Source of the DNA: Cloeon dipterum
Lineage: Eukaryota > Arthropoda > Insecta > Ephemeroptera > Baetidae
DNA length: 64,000 nt
Assembly (NCBI RefSeq): GCF_949628265.1
Contig: NC_088790.1
Span: 8,188,545 to 8,252,544, forward strand
Reading direction: 5' to 3'
The notes beneath the pieces were generated by a model. It saw nothing but the letters and a program-made list of their open reading frames with translations. It made no database searches and was not told the origin of the DNA. Positions 1 through 11,875 of the stretch are shown piece after piece. Position 1 is the stretch's first letter, and each line of letters opens with the position of its first letter. A program made the translations under genes and the position numbers.

Positions 1-786
1 GTAGACAAATAGATTTGGCCATCTATATGCGAGAGCAGTTGGCTACCGATATTATTTTAACTACACGTGCAGCGAAAATTCGAGGAATGGTTTCCTGATA
101 AATGCGAGTAATTTACAATTATGCAACCGTTTACAACTCGTGTTGCTCGCTTAAAAAGCAATTTCATGCACATTGGCACGCCTATTTTGGCTTGCAAAAT
201 TCATTCTAGACGTACTTTCTCAAATGAAGCTGGGTGCGTTATAAACAATAGGAAACATAAGAACTTAATATTTAATTAAAAAATAGACTTGATAAAATGA
301 AAAATGGCAACCCTGAGATTAAGTTGGAATTTAGGTTGAGATAAATAAACTTATTACAAGTAAAACGTGAATGAAACCGCATATTTTAACATTGTTATAC
401 TAAAAACTTTAGTAAAAAAGTAGTTTATATCAAAGACTAGATTGGCTGAACTGGAAATTGTTCTTTAGCATTTTTAGCGTCTGAATCGATCGACCTGGCA
501 GACGCTTCGTCGCTCGTTTTTTGAAACCAGAAACCGCAGCGTCAATATTCCATTTGGACGGAGCTCTTGCTTGCCAATCGATTGGGGAAGCGGACGGGGA
601 AGCAGGAACCAAGCTATAACCGAGTAAATCTCTGGGAAATCCCCGGACCAGCATAACACGAAAGTTGAACCAGAAATCAATGTGATCCTATCTGCGCGAG
701 CACAAAATAGGTGGTGGTGTGGATGGGCAGCGGCAGCGGCACTTCTTACGCAAGGTCAAGATTGTCGCGGCGAAAAGGTGGTGGCG
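1..786. other. AT-rich noncoding stretch, no gene recognised
   Basis: Only short, unconserved open frames are present on either strand and none resembles a protein family. From about 690 the base composition becomes GC-richer with purine runs, leading into the TATA box of the first GMC gene. It would lie inside flotillin-2 intron 1 if the next flotillin-2 exon is left of the window. Confidence 0.5.
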
Positions 787-797
787 AATATAAATAG
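787..797 (+). promoter_or_regulatory. TATA box, likely core promoter of GMC gene 1
   Basis: A near-consensus TATAAATAG lies at 789-797. A start site would fall near 815-825. The sequence then runs to a consensus donor (AAC|GTGAGT) at 943/944. This gives a noncoding first exon of about 125 nt and a 2.2-kb 5'UTR intron ending at the acceptor TTCAG at 3146, directly before the ATG at 3147. The promoter and the exon are inferred from motif spacing only. Confidence 0.45.
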
Positions 798-2294
798 TCG
801 CACACGTCGCACCGACCTCTTCCAACCAGCACGCACGCCAGGGGAGCAACTTCCAACAGTTGGCCCGAAGGTTTAGTTTTGTTTCAGTGAGGAATAATTT
901 GTTTGGGAAACGAAGACCTTTCAACCAGCAGTCGGAGGAAAACGTGAGTTGAATTTCAAGTATTTTTGTTCAACTACTGGCTCCATTAAACTATTGTATG
1001 TAGAATTGAATGACTTTTTTCGTTCACATCAGTAGAAACATTTTTAAAGGGCATAAGAGATCATCTTCCTGCTTTGAACAAGATTTTGATTTCCTTTTGA
1101 ATGAACGGCCTTCGATAGTTACAAGCCGCTTTTGTTCGCAATTCAAGAACTAGGCGTGAACGAGTTAGATGCAATCTGCTTAACTTGACGGCATAAGTCA
1201 AAACTATGCACTTAACGGCCTTGCTTATTACGATTTTTGGGTGCGACAGTCAACTGCTGTAATCCAAAATATATATATTAAAGCAATCACAACTTTTTCC
1301 TGACGAAAATCGTGTGCAATAAGGCGGATTAGCCGCGGCACAGTTTCGACAGAAGTAAATCTGCAGTGCAGTGTTTCAGTTTTTCTCCTTACTTCATTAT
1401 GTCACACCGAGTAATATTTATCTCACTACGGCAGGGCCAAGTTTAATGAGTGACTCGAGTATAGTTAGATACGCATTGTGAACAGCGCTTTAACCATGGT
1501 GTTTGAGCCGTTGCACAAATATTTAAAGCCATGCTGTTAACTTGAGATGCTGACCTTCTCAGCAGCATTTCTGGTATATGCAGCTGGCTGGAAACGAAAG
1601 AGGCCGCGCTGAAAATTCGCAAACACTTTTTAAATTTCAAATATAAACATCCGCGATTAAGGGTCACATTTAATTGGTTTCGCCTCGCGTGCTCGCATTT
1701 CAGTCGTCTGGTACTTTTTGCAAGTCTTTCATGCATTGCGAGCCGTTATGCACGTGTTTCTAGCAATTTCAAAAACCAGGAAAAGCAAAACTAGACATTT
1801 GAAGTAATCTATAAAGAAGCGCGACGGGTGAATAATTAAAACAGCTTGCACCGACCTTGATTGTCGATAAATTGCGTTAGGAATAGTTGTTAGGCGCACC
1901 TTGATCGTGAACGCCAACGGTGGCTTCTATAACTTGGTAGCCAGAGATCAAGAATAAAGAAGTCGCGGGAGTCGTAGGAAAGGTTAATGAACGTCTTTAA
2001 GACACTAGATTAAAATGTCCTCGGTGACAATAACTCGTTAAGTGAAGGGATATTTAAAAAAAATGTTTTTCTTAAAGATCAGTTTGCAAACCATTAATTC
2101 TAGACCGTTTTATTCTAGCTTGTATGCAAGTCACCTTGGCAGGTCAATTGTTTCTCTCTTCAACGCACTTCGCCACGATGTGTGATAAATATAGCTACAA
2201 TCTTTTTTCCACTTAAATACCCCTATTAGTATTGGCAATATTTAAAACTAGAAATGCATGTGCATTCATTAGAAAAAATAAAAAGTGATCTCAT

Positions 2295-2665
2295 CAATGG
2301 AAATATTTAAAAATTATAATAAAAAGAAAGAAATATATTTATTTTGAAATCTACAGAAGTCCAGCCAATTCCGGAGAATTAACGGCTGGTGCTTATTCTG
2401 CTACACAAGGCAGCATAATTTTAGTACATTAGTGTGCAAATTACATCAATAAATTATTTTTTAATGCAGTGTCGTCATTGAGAGTCCATTATATTATTAA
2501 TAAGCCACTTTTTGATGTTTCGCTTCACAACACATTTGTCAGTTAAATTTTTAAGTTCACTTGGTAACATGTTCCAAAGTCTTGGCAAGATACATTCCGA
2601 TGTTCGGTTAAAATATTTGTTCACATGCATTGGTTCCACAACTGGGGCTGTCGAGGTTTTACCTG
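2295..2665 (-). mobile_element. 3' remnant of a non-LTR retrotransposon (LINE)
   Basis: On the - strand, 2660 down to 2475 translates to a peptide ending in TGA at 2475-2477. It contains the segment RTSECILPRLWNMLPSEL, typical of the extreme C-terminus of LINE ORF2 (arginine-rich start, then WN-x-LP, then a basic helix). Downstream on the - strand comes a short 3'UTR with a stem-forming hairpin at 2359-2392 (CCAGCC/GGCTGG arms), then an A/T-rich tail. No full reverse transcriptase or endonuclease is present, so it is 5'-truncated and dead. It sits in the 5'UTR intron of GMC gene 1. The exact clade (CR1, RTE, jockey-like) cannot be told from so little. Confidence 0.6.
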
Positions 2666-3146
2666 ATGATATTACGATCGCATTAATAATTGTTGTGCAC
2701 CGATATGTAATGACGTGAACTTTCGGGCGTCCACAGGGGAGAGCGGAGGGAGAAACTCAGGTTCTTTGTCACACGATGGAATGGAAAATTTGAATTTTAA
2801 GGCACCAGTAAGAAGTGTTATTTTAAGTTCATAGAAAGAACAAGTAATGTACATTTAATATCGTCAGGTAAAACCCTGACATAATCTCGTTTAGGCTATT
2901 AGATATTTCGGCCGCTCAGGTTTCCTCTCAACTACTTCAAATACAAAGCAAAATTGAAGCAATCCGTCGAGGCAAAAACAATTAACTGCGTTTGAAGTTA
3001 AATTATTATTCTTTTGTTTTTTTAAGTTTTCAACTCTTTCCATGGATCCATCCATGGTTTTAAAAAGAAAAAGATAAATATTTAATTTACATTTTGTCCT
3101 GGGAACTGTCTATTATTGATAAAATATTTTACGTTTAAGGATTCAG

Positions 3147-5683
3147 ATGGATGTACGAAATCAAACATGGCTCCTAGCGTGGATGTCGATTCTGCTGAGC
3201 TGTCTGCTGCAGACAACCACCGGACAGTCGCATATGGGCCTTTTTGAGGCGACTATCGAAGTTGTCTCAGAGGGCACCCGCTTCATGAACCGCAACCCAC
3301 GCGACGCGGAGCCCCTGCGACGCAAGTACGACTTCATTATAGTGGGCGCCGGCACGGCCGGCTGCCTGTTGGCGAACAGACTCAGCGCCGATCCGACGCA
3401 CACGGTGCTGCTCATCGAGGCAGGCCGCGACGAGAGTTTCATCATGGACGTGCCGATTTTGGCCAACTTCTTCCAGCTGACACCGGAGACAAATTGGGGC
3501 CACAAGACAATGAAGCAGGACACGGCCTGCCTGGGCCTCAAGAACAAACAGTGCAAATTGCCGCGCGGCAAGGTGCTCGGCGGCTCCAGCGTCCTCAACT
3601 ACATGATTTACACGAGGGGCAACAAGATCGACTATGACAGGTGGCGCGATATGGGCAACCCTGGCTGGGGCTACGACGATATCATGCCGTACTTTAGGCG
3701 TCTCGAGGATGTGCAAATTTACAGGTAGTTTTTTTACAATAGTTAAAAAAACTTAAATTTGCTTGTTTATTACTACCCTTGACCCTTAAGAGTAATGTGT
3801 TCCGAGCATTTTCTGCGCAGACATGAGAGGCAAACGGCTTTTTGAGCCTAACCTTTGACTTTACTGGCTCATTTTTGTTCGTTCAATAAAAGCATGTACC
3901 AACAAATGAGGAAAATTATAAGTGACATTTAACTTGCCTTAGCAGAGCCAGAGTTCATGGAAGGGAGATTAAATCGTCTTACCTGCAACAAAATAAAATC
4001 ATTTTAGAATAAATTGGAGGGTTATTAGAGCCAAATTAATTATTGGGAAATGTCCCTTTCGCAGAAATTTCAGCATTAGAGGCACGGCCGGACCTCTGAC
4101 AATCACGCATCCGCCCTGGCACACCCCCCTCGCAGAAAGCTTTTTAGAGGCTGGCAAAGAAATGGGATACGACATTGTTGATTACAACGGCGAAAGGCAG
4201 CTCGGCTTCCAATTCATCGAAGCTACAATGCGGAACGGCACGAGACTGAGCTCCAACCGCGCCTTCCTCATGCCCGTGCGAGACAGACCCAATTTGCACG
4301 TGAAAAAATTCGCAATGGTCAGCAGGGTCATTATCGATCCCAAGTCAATGAGGGCCATCGGAGTGGAATTCATTAAGGAGGGCAAGGCGCAGAAGGTGCT
4401 GGCCGACAAAGAGGTCATTTTGTCTGCCGGGGCGCTGGGCACGCCACCTATTCTCATGCAGAGTGGCATTGGCCCCGCGGACCACCTCAGGTCGATGGGC
4501 ATTCCTGTGCTCCAGGATCTGAAGGTCGGCTACAACCTGCAGGACCACTTGTCAGTCCCCGCACTCACTTTCCTTATCGACAAAAAGGTAGAACGGAAGA
4601 GGAAAAGGGTACAAAATTATTACAATTTTACCACATAGGTTTCCATCATAAACGAACGAATTTTGGACGACGCGAAAATGATTATCGAATTCATGGCGTA
4701 CCACCAAGGTCCTATCACCGTGCCCGGCGGCGTGGAGGCGATCAGCTTCATGAACTCCAAATACAGTAACAACACTGAATATCCTGACATAGAGCTGCTT
4801 TTCGCCGCCGGCTCTATGACGAGCGACCCTACGCTGCACGCCTGCCTTGGTTTGCAACAAGGAATTTATAATGAGGTGTACAAGCCGATTGAACGTAAGG
4901 ACGGATTTACTATTTTCCCCCTTATCATGCGGCCCAAGAGCCAGGGCAGAGTGATGCTCAGGTCTAGAGACCCTATGAAGTTACCCCTCATTCAACACAA
5001 CTATTTGATGGACGATTCAGACATAGAGGTACGTAAAAAAACATTAATATGATTAATACGTAATTAATATATTATATTTATTCGAGATATATTTTGATCT
5101 AAGCAAGCTGCACATAAAAATCGCGCGTTTGTGTCAATTTTTGCAGCGCACCTTTTGCATAAAAATATTATTTGTGTTTGTTATTTGCCGGCTACTAAAC
5201 TAATCCTTTTAACGTTTAGTTGATATTCATAGCTATATAGGTAGCGTCTTTGGAGGCCGAGTTTCGTGCATAAATTTCACTGTCTACATTCTAGATTTTT
5301 TCTAGATTTTGTTGGAGGGCGTCAAGACTGCGATCAAGGTAGCAGAGTCAGAGCCGTTTAAGCAATATAACACCCGCTTGCACAACATCCCCATCCCTGC
5401 GTGCAAGAGATTCGCCTTCAACTCGGACGACTACTGGCGTTGCACCATCCGCCAGTTGACGATGACGTTTTACCACCAGTGTGGCACTGCCAAGATGGGG
5501 CCGGCGACCGACCCTGACGCCGTCGTCGACCCCGAGCTGCGGGTGTACGGCGTAAAGGGGCTGCGCGTGGTAGATGCTTCAATTATGCCGTTCGTGCCGA
5601 CTGCACATACAAACGGGCCTGTCTATATGATTGCCGAGAAAGCGTCAGATATGATAAGAAACACTTGGAGGACGAGGATGTAA
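3147..5683 (+). CDS. GMC oxidoreductase 1, glucose dehydrogenase (FAD, quinone)-like, secreted
   Basis: Four coding exons: 3147-3724, 4065-4587, 4639-5028 and 5306-5683, giving 622 residues, normal for insect GMC enzymes. Residues 1-26 form a signal peptide. The FAD-binding GAGTAG motif is at 67-72 after YDFIIV. GMC signature 1 (RGKVLGGSSVLNY) is near 140-152 and signature 2 (GTPPILMQSGIG) near 318-329. The catalytic pair is His554 (YHQCGTAKMG) and His598 (AHTN). The family oxidises alcohols or sugars using FAD; the substrate is unknown. The first donor (AG|GTAGTT) and acceptor (CGCAG) restore an arginine codon; an acceptor 9 nt further on (TTTCAG) would drop three residues. The second intron is only 51 bp. 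The ATG lies directly after an acceptor, implying a 5'UTR intron. A polyadenylation signal occurs at 5881-5886. Unlike genes 2-4 it has three coding introns, and its first one sits about 20 residues earlier. Confidence 0.93.
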
Positions 5684-6459
5684 AATAGACTGATGTTTCT
5701 AATTCAATGACCATGCATTTCTGATAGCTCCCGGATTTTCGAAGCCAGTTCCTTTTTGCACTGATTTTATATAAACACAAGTCAATCTTATTTATTGCAA
5801 TAAGGCTTATTGCCATTATTTGTGTATATGCTTTTCGTGTGTGTTCAACTTGTATTACTATCTTATCTGATGTTTTTACAAATAAATAAAAACGTGTAGA
5901 AAAAATCGGCGTGTTATTCTTATTGCATATTACAACAATTTGATAGAAGTTTTACGTTTATAAATATGATAAAAATTTTCATATAAATGCTTGGAAGCAC
6001 GTGTCTGCTAAAATTTAGTAGAGGTATATTTTGTAGATCGTTCAAAGAGAAATCGATTAGGTAACATGAAATAGCGTTGAGGTAGGATAAGAGAACTTGT
6101 TCACCTTCATATTATTGTGCTGAATTAATAATACTTTCAAAATCTCAGCCGCGTTTTAGTGCAAAAATTAACATGGTTAATAGTGTTCACAATGTATTCA
6201 ATAATTATATTGCTAGAGCTGCTGTTAGAAATAAAACAGCGAGTGTCATAAAAATGGTAGAATGCCGCAAGATATTTTTTATTCTGCGCAAAATATAATC
6301 GCACAGCGGCCTGCGATTGCCGTTTTAGCGTCTTCGTATGGCTGAGACGCAATCGTACGCACAGAAAACTACATTTTGAAGCGTAAAACCACGTGTGGAG
6401 TGCAACGGCGATAATTCCACAGCCGTTATTCATCCTTGGCCAATAAGGGTACCCTGCCC
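5684..6459. other. Intergenic spacer between GMC genes 1 and 2
   Basis: It holds the 3'UTR and poly(A) signal of gene 1 (AATAAATAAA from 5881), then AT-rich sequence without a recognisable exon. A CCAAT motif near 6441 precedes the promoter of gene 2. Confidence 0.5.
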
Positions 6460-6468
6460 AGATAAATA
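6460..6468 (+). promoter_or_regulatory. TATA-like box, likely promoter of GMC gene 2
   Basis: AGATAAATAG occurs about 20 nt downstream of a CCAAT motif. A start site near 6490 would give a short first exon ending at the donor ATG|GTAAGA (6535/6536). That exon is spliced over an 89-bp intron to the acceptor CCTAG at 6624. Support comes from motif spacing and the splice sites only. Confidence 0.4.
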
Positions 6469-6532
6469 GAGATGGAGCAGTGCATCCATTCTTAGTTGAC
6501 CGCGCACCTGCCTGCACATGCATGGCTCCAGT

Positions 6533-8614
6533 ATGGTAAGATTAATTAATTGCAATAATTGCGGAAACAATAAGTGATCAGTTTAATTTATAGGAAATTG
6601 TCTCTTAAAATATGCTTTTCCTAGTTGAGAGGCATGTGGGCAGTAACGACGGTTGCACTTCTGTTATCACTGCAACTGCAACACGGCGAGTCGGTCCTTA
6701 GAGACTTAAGTGTGCTCGAAGCGACGCTCTCTCAGCACAGAGATCTCATCAGGAACCCCGAGGGCCTGCCTTACGATGTGCCCACCAGCAAGTTGTGGGA
6801 GGAATACGATTTCGTGGTGATCGGCGCCGGCACTTCAGGCAGCGTCGTCACCAACCGACTGACCGAGGTGCCGAAATGGAAGGTTTTGCTTTTAGAGGCG
6901 GGCAGGGAAGAAATTAAGTTCACCGACATCCCGGTTTTCGCGGCACACTTCCAGCTGACCGACTACAACTGGGGCTACAGGACACAGCGGCAGAAGGACG
7001 CCTGTTTGGCATTTAAAGATGAACGGTGCGCCTGGCCCAGGGGCAAGGGCATGGGGGGAACCAGCATCATTAATTATATGATTTACACGAGGGGCCATCC
7101 CAGGGACTACGACGGCTGGGAGGAAATGGGCAACCCTGGCTGGGGCTGGAAGGACGTGTACAAGTACTTCCTCAAGTCGGAAAATGCGCACGACGACTTG
7201 GCAAAATCGGAATTTCACTCCACCGGCGGATATTTGGATGTTTCGCACCTTCCATACAGGTAATGCAAAAAAACACTTTTATTCATAGTTGATCGTTTCA
7301 TTTAAAATTATTGAATTGTGTTTCACAACTCCCGCTTTAAGTGACTAGGGCAATAATGTAAACAACGGCGGTTTCAGCACTAAGTTGATTGACTCGTTCA
7401 TGGAAGGCGGCATGGAGTCCGGTTTTCAGCCAGTCGATTACAACTCGGGCGAGCTGCTCGGCTTCTCAAGGCTGCAGGTGACGCAGCGCAACGGTGCCCG
7501 GTGCAGCGGCAGCAAAGCTTTCATCCGACCTGTGAGGAACAGAGCCAACCTGCACGTGGCCAAGGAGGCGCAGGCGACCAAAATCCTGATCGACCCCGAG
7601 ACAAAGCGGGCTTGCGGCGTTGAATTTCAGCGACGCAACGGCCGCTATGTCGTAAAAGCGCGCAAGGAGGTGATTTTGTCTGCCGGCGCGATAGATTCTC
7701 CCAAACTTCTCATGCTATCGGGCATCGGTCCACGGGACCATCTTGAGTCTTTTAACATAACGGTTTTAAAGGACTCACCGGGGGTGGGAAATAATTTGCA
7801 AGAGCACGTCTCAATGAGTGGTTTGACATTTTTGGTCAACGACACGGTTGCCTTGATCGAGGATCGACTGGCACGCTTGGAACCTCTTTTGCAATATGTA
7901 AATGAGGGTAGCGGTCCGTTGACCTTGGCGGGAGGCGTCGAGGGACTGGGGTACCTCCGCACGAAAGTGGCCCAGACGCCCTCAGACTATCCCGACGTGG
8001 AACTGATTTTTGCGTCAGGGTCGTTGAATTCGGACGATGGGAGGGTTGTCCGCAAAGGGCTGGGTATGAGAGACGACGTTTACGACGCCGTCTTCAAGCC
8101 CATCAACAGCAAAGACGCGTGGACCGTGTGGCCCATGATCCTGAAGCCCAACAGCAGGGGCTGGGTGCGGCTAAAGAGCAAAAATCCGATGGCCTGGCCA
8201 ATTATGTACGGCAACTACTTTGACGATCCTAACGACCTGGAGTCGGTCGTGGAAGGAATCAAATTTTCGATCGAATTAAGCAAGACGCGGGCCTTCCAAA
8301 AGTACAACAGCACCCTCCACGACATTCCCTTACCGGGTTGCGCGCACCTCGAGTTCAACACTGACGACTACTGGCGGTGCGCCGTGCGGCAAATGACGAC
8401 AACACTTCACCACCAGTGCGGTACGGCCAAAATGGGACCTGCGAGCGACCCTGACGCGGTGGTCGACCACGAGCTGCGGGTGCACGGAATCAAGGGCTTG
8501 AGAGTAGTGGACGCATCGGTCATTCCAAGAATTCCAGCTGCCCACACCAACGCAGTGTGTTTCATGATAGGGGAGAAAGCGTCTGACATAATCAAAAGCC
8601 AGTATGGGAAGTGA
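6533..8614 (+). CDS. GMC oxidoreductase 2, glucose dehydrogenase-like, secreted
   Basis: Main coding exons are 6625-7259 and 7378-8614. The first starts at the acceptor CCTAG with codons LRG before an internal ATG at 6634. I place the start at the ATG ending the upstream exon (6533-6535), which joins in frame and gives 624 residues; starting at 6634 gives 620. A hydrophobic signal peptide (TTVALLLSLQLQ) follows. FAD motif GAGTSG is at about 68-73, signature 1 contains RGKGMGGTSIINY, and signature 2 is DSPKLLMLSGIG. The catalytic histidines lie in HHQCGTAKMG and AAHTN. The only internal coding intron (7260-7377, 118 bp) has the same position and phase as in genes 3 and 4, and exon 2 is the same length (1237 nt) as theirs, so the three arose by tandem duplication. 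Poly(A) signal at 8785-8790. Confidence 0.92.
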
Positions 8615-9458
8615 AATGGATTATTTCAATTTAACTGAGAATCCATACTATGCCGATCAACTTAATGAAATGTGATATACTCGTCCGTGGGGTCCATGTA
8701 TAAAAATAACTGGACTGTATGCAACCTGCGCGACACCCGTGTGTATATTGTATGCTTTACAGGGGCCGATGTATGTTGTGAATGAATAAATTATTACAGA
8801 ATATTTGAGAGTAAAGCGAACTTCGTGCTAATTCAAACACCTAATTAAAAATATTTTTCCTTAAGACCCAAAAACTTCATATCGAACAGATTTTTATTAA
8901 TTGACAGAAGCAGAAGAACCTCAAAGTAAATTAAAACAACTACTTTATTTTAAGTGGTGTAACTCAAAATAGAAAAATATGTGCAGCAAATAAATAACAT
9001 GAAGAATGATTATCTTTAAATAAATTTCCAAACAATACTATTTGTCCACATTCCTTGATTCAAAATTACAAAAAACTTGATCCAGTTATGGCCAAATATA
9101 TACGCAGCAATTAATTGTAGTTCCAGTTGTTGATGCCCTCTCGGGGGGCAAATGATTGTATTGCGACAGCAACGCTACCTTCAAGCCATGCGTACGTAGT
9201 TAGTGAAGAGAATAGTTTCCAAAGCACACTAGCAATTGAGCAAGAATTATGTCGTGTATGAACGTATCGCTCGCGTACATTAATTACAAGAGAGCTGCGT
9301 TGCGCACGTGAAATGCAGCGTGAATTTCACTGCATTTATCAAACGTACCACTTGAGGGCCGCTGCTTTCGTTGATAGAAATCTGTATGTTCTGACGTGCG
9401 TGGTTAGTTGGATTCAAACTACTCTTTGTACCAGATGCATTAAAACCTTGGCATAAAG
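8615..9458. other. Intergenic spacer between GMC genes 2 and 3
   Basis: It contains the 3'UTR of gene 2 and then AT-rich sequence. Near 9305-9340 there is a short imperfect palindrome (AAATGCAG ... CTGCATTT). No exon is recognisable. The end of the stretch should hold the promoter and 5'UTR exon of gene 3, which ends at a donor AAG|GTAAGC at 9458/9459; no clear TATA box is seen. Confidence 0.4.
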
Positions 9459-9512
9459 GTAAGCTCACTCGGAACGAAAATGCAAAAAATGAACAATTTA
9501 AATCTGTTGCAG

Positions 9513-11875
9513 ATGTGCTCTTTTCGGCTTTTGCTATTTTTACTTATTGTGATTCGATTTTCACATGGCTTTCTGAGCCAGCTCGAGGCGGTTCTAGCCA
9601 AATACAAAGAACTCTTTGACGATCCCGAGAGCCTGACCTACGACATTCCGACGCCTTACATGCACGCTGAGTACGACTTTGTGGTCGTGGGCGCCGGCAC
9701 CTCGGGTAGCACAGTGACAAACAGGTTGACAGAAGTGCCCACCTGGAGCGTGCTGCTGCTGGAGGCCGGTAAGGACGAGCTTATTTTCACCGACGTGCCT
9801 TTGTTGGCGGGCCACTTCCAGCTGACGGACTACAACTGGGGCTACAGGGCAATGCGCCAAGAAGGGGCCTGTTTGGGCCTCGAGGACCAAAGGTGCCCGT
9901 GGCCCAGGGGAAAGGGCATGGGCGGAACCAGCATAATCAACTACATGATCTACACAAGGGGCCACCCCAAGGATTACGACGGATGGGAGCAGATGGGCAA
10001 CCCTGGCTGGGGCTGGAGAGATGTTTTCAAGTACTTCCTTAAGTCGGAAAATGCGATGGAAGACTTGGCCGACTCACCTTTTCATTCAACTGATGGCTAC
10101 TTAGATGTTACCCGCAATTTTTTCAGGTATATTTTCGTGTGAGATATTCTCATGTCCTCCTCTCGAGTTAAATCGTGTATATCCAGCATTTGAACAATAT
10201 AATCAAGAATATATAAATTAAATATTAAAATTGCAATTTTATTATGTATCAAATTCTTAGTGGTGTTGTGACAAAATTCTTTAAATTAAAAATAACGTTG
10301 TTGACGAAAATATAAATTTTAAATTTTACGACAGTCATAAGAATTAATTTGATAACACAATGTTTATAAAAAACTATTATTGAACATATATATACAATTA
10401 TTATTTAATAAAAAAAATTATCTTTGGATTATTCTATTTAATTATGCAGTATTTATTAGAAGGACTAGAAAAAAAACTTACTGTTGAAATTGTATTAGAT
10501 TTTTTTAATTTTTTAAATACGTATGATGATGTTTACCTTGGTCACGCATCATCTAAAATTTTTATTAATTCCATCATTTTCAAATGGAGAACAAATTATT
10601 ATTGGGATCAAATATATTGCAATGTTGGGTTGTTTCAGAACTCCACTAATTGACGCATTTATTGAGAGTGGCAAGCAGTCGGGCTTCAAGGAAATCGACT
10701 ACAACTCGGGTGAACTAATCGGCTTTTCGCGACTCCAAGTTACGCAGCGCAGGGGTGCGAGGTGCAGTGCGAGCAAAGCCTTTCTGCGCCCCATTCGGAA
10801 AAGGGCCAACTTGCACGTGGCCAAGGAGGCGGTCGTCACGAAAATCCTTATCAGCCCGAAGAGCAAGACGGCTTGGGGAGTCGAGTTCGCCCGCAACGGC
10901 CAGCGCTACTACGTGCGCGCGAGGAAGGAGGTGATTTTATCGGCCGGCGCTATCGACTCGCCCAAACTGCTGATGCTGTCGGGCGTCGGTCCCAGGGAGC
11001 ACCTCCAGGCGTTGGACATAAAGGTACTGCTCGATTTGCCGGGGGTAGGAGCCAATCTTCAGGAGCACGTGTCGATGAGCGGGCTCACATTCCTTGTCAA
11101 CGATACAGTTGGAGTGGTACAAAACAGAGTGGCCGCCATCGGCCCGATTCTGCGCTACATCAACGACGGAATAGGACCTTTAACCTTGCCAGGCGGAGTC
11201 GAGGGTCTCGGCTACCTGCGGACTAGAGTGGCGACAACGCCGAGCGACTACCCTGATATGGAGTTGATTTTTGCATCTGGCTCTTTGAATTCAGACGACG
11301 GCCAAGTTGTGCGGAAGGGCATTGGTGTAACTGACGAAATTTATAATCATGTTTTCAAGCCTATCAACAGTAGAGACGCTTGGACAGTGTGGCCCATGAT
11401 TCTGAAGCCTAACAGCCGGGGGTGGGTGCGACTTAAAAGTAAAAATCCATTTGCATGGCCCCTCATGTTTGGAAACTATTTCGACGACCCAAACGACCTG
11501 GAGGCTATCGTCGAGGGAATTAAATTCTCGATCGAATTGAGCAAGAAAATGGCATTTCAAAGGTTTAATAGTACCCTTCATGGCATCCCGTTACCAGGGT
11601 GCGCTTTTCTCAGGTTCGGCACCGACGATTATTGGAGATGCGCCGTGCGTCAAATGACAACGACCCTACACCACCAATGCGGAACCGCAAAAATGGGACC
11701 GGTCCACGACCTCAGCGCAGTGGTTGACCATGAGTTGAAGGTTCACGGATTAAAAGGTTTAAGAGTGGTAGATGCGTCTATTATACCGAGAATCCCAGCC
11801 GCTCACACAAATGCAGTTTGTTTCATGATCGGAGAAAAAGCGGCGGATATGATCAAAAGCTTCTACGGAAAATGA
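9513..11875 (+). CDS. GMC oxidoreductase 3, glucose dehydrogenase-like, secreted
   Basis: Coding exons 9513-10126 and 10639-11875 give 616 residues. I chose the ATG at 9513 because it follows an acceptor (CTGTTGCAG, 9512). That acceptor pairs with a donor at 9459 to make a 54-bp 5'UTR intron, as in the sister genes; an in-frame ATG at 9480 would lie inside that intron. The signal peptide is FRLLLFLLIVIRF. The FAD motif GAGTSG is at 60-65, signature 1 contains RGKGMGGTSIINY, signature 2 is DSPKLLMLSGVG, and the active-site histidines lie in HHQCGTAKMG and AAHTN. The joining codon is AG|A, reading YLDV...FR then TPLIDAF. The intron is 512 bp and strongly AT-rich. The closest paralogue in the window is gene 2. 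Confidence 0.92.

Noticed and set aside
4588..4638. Premature stop in GMC gene 1 after LTFLIDKK
   Set aside because: It is the TAG of a 51-bp intron's acceptor; splicing restores an uninterrupted protein of normal length.
9480..9512. Upstream in-frame ATG for GMC gene 3
   Set aside because: It lies inside a well-formed 54-bp 5'UTR intron matching the sister genes; the ATG at 9513 gives the expected signal peptide.
10444..10638. Open frames extending upstream of GMC gene 3 exon 2
   Set aside because: They translate AT-rich intron sequence; the acceptor TTGTTTCAG at 10638 joins in the same phase as in genes 2 and 4.
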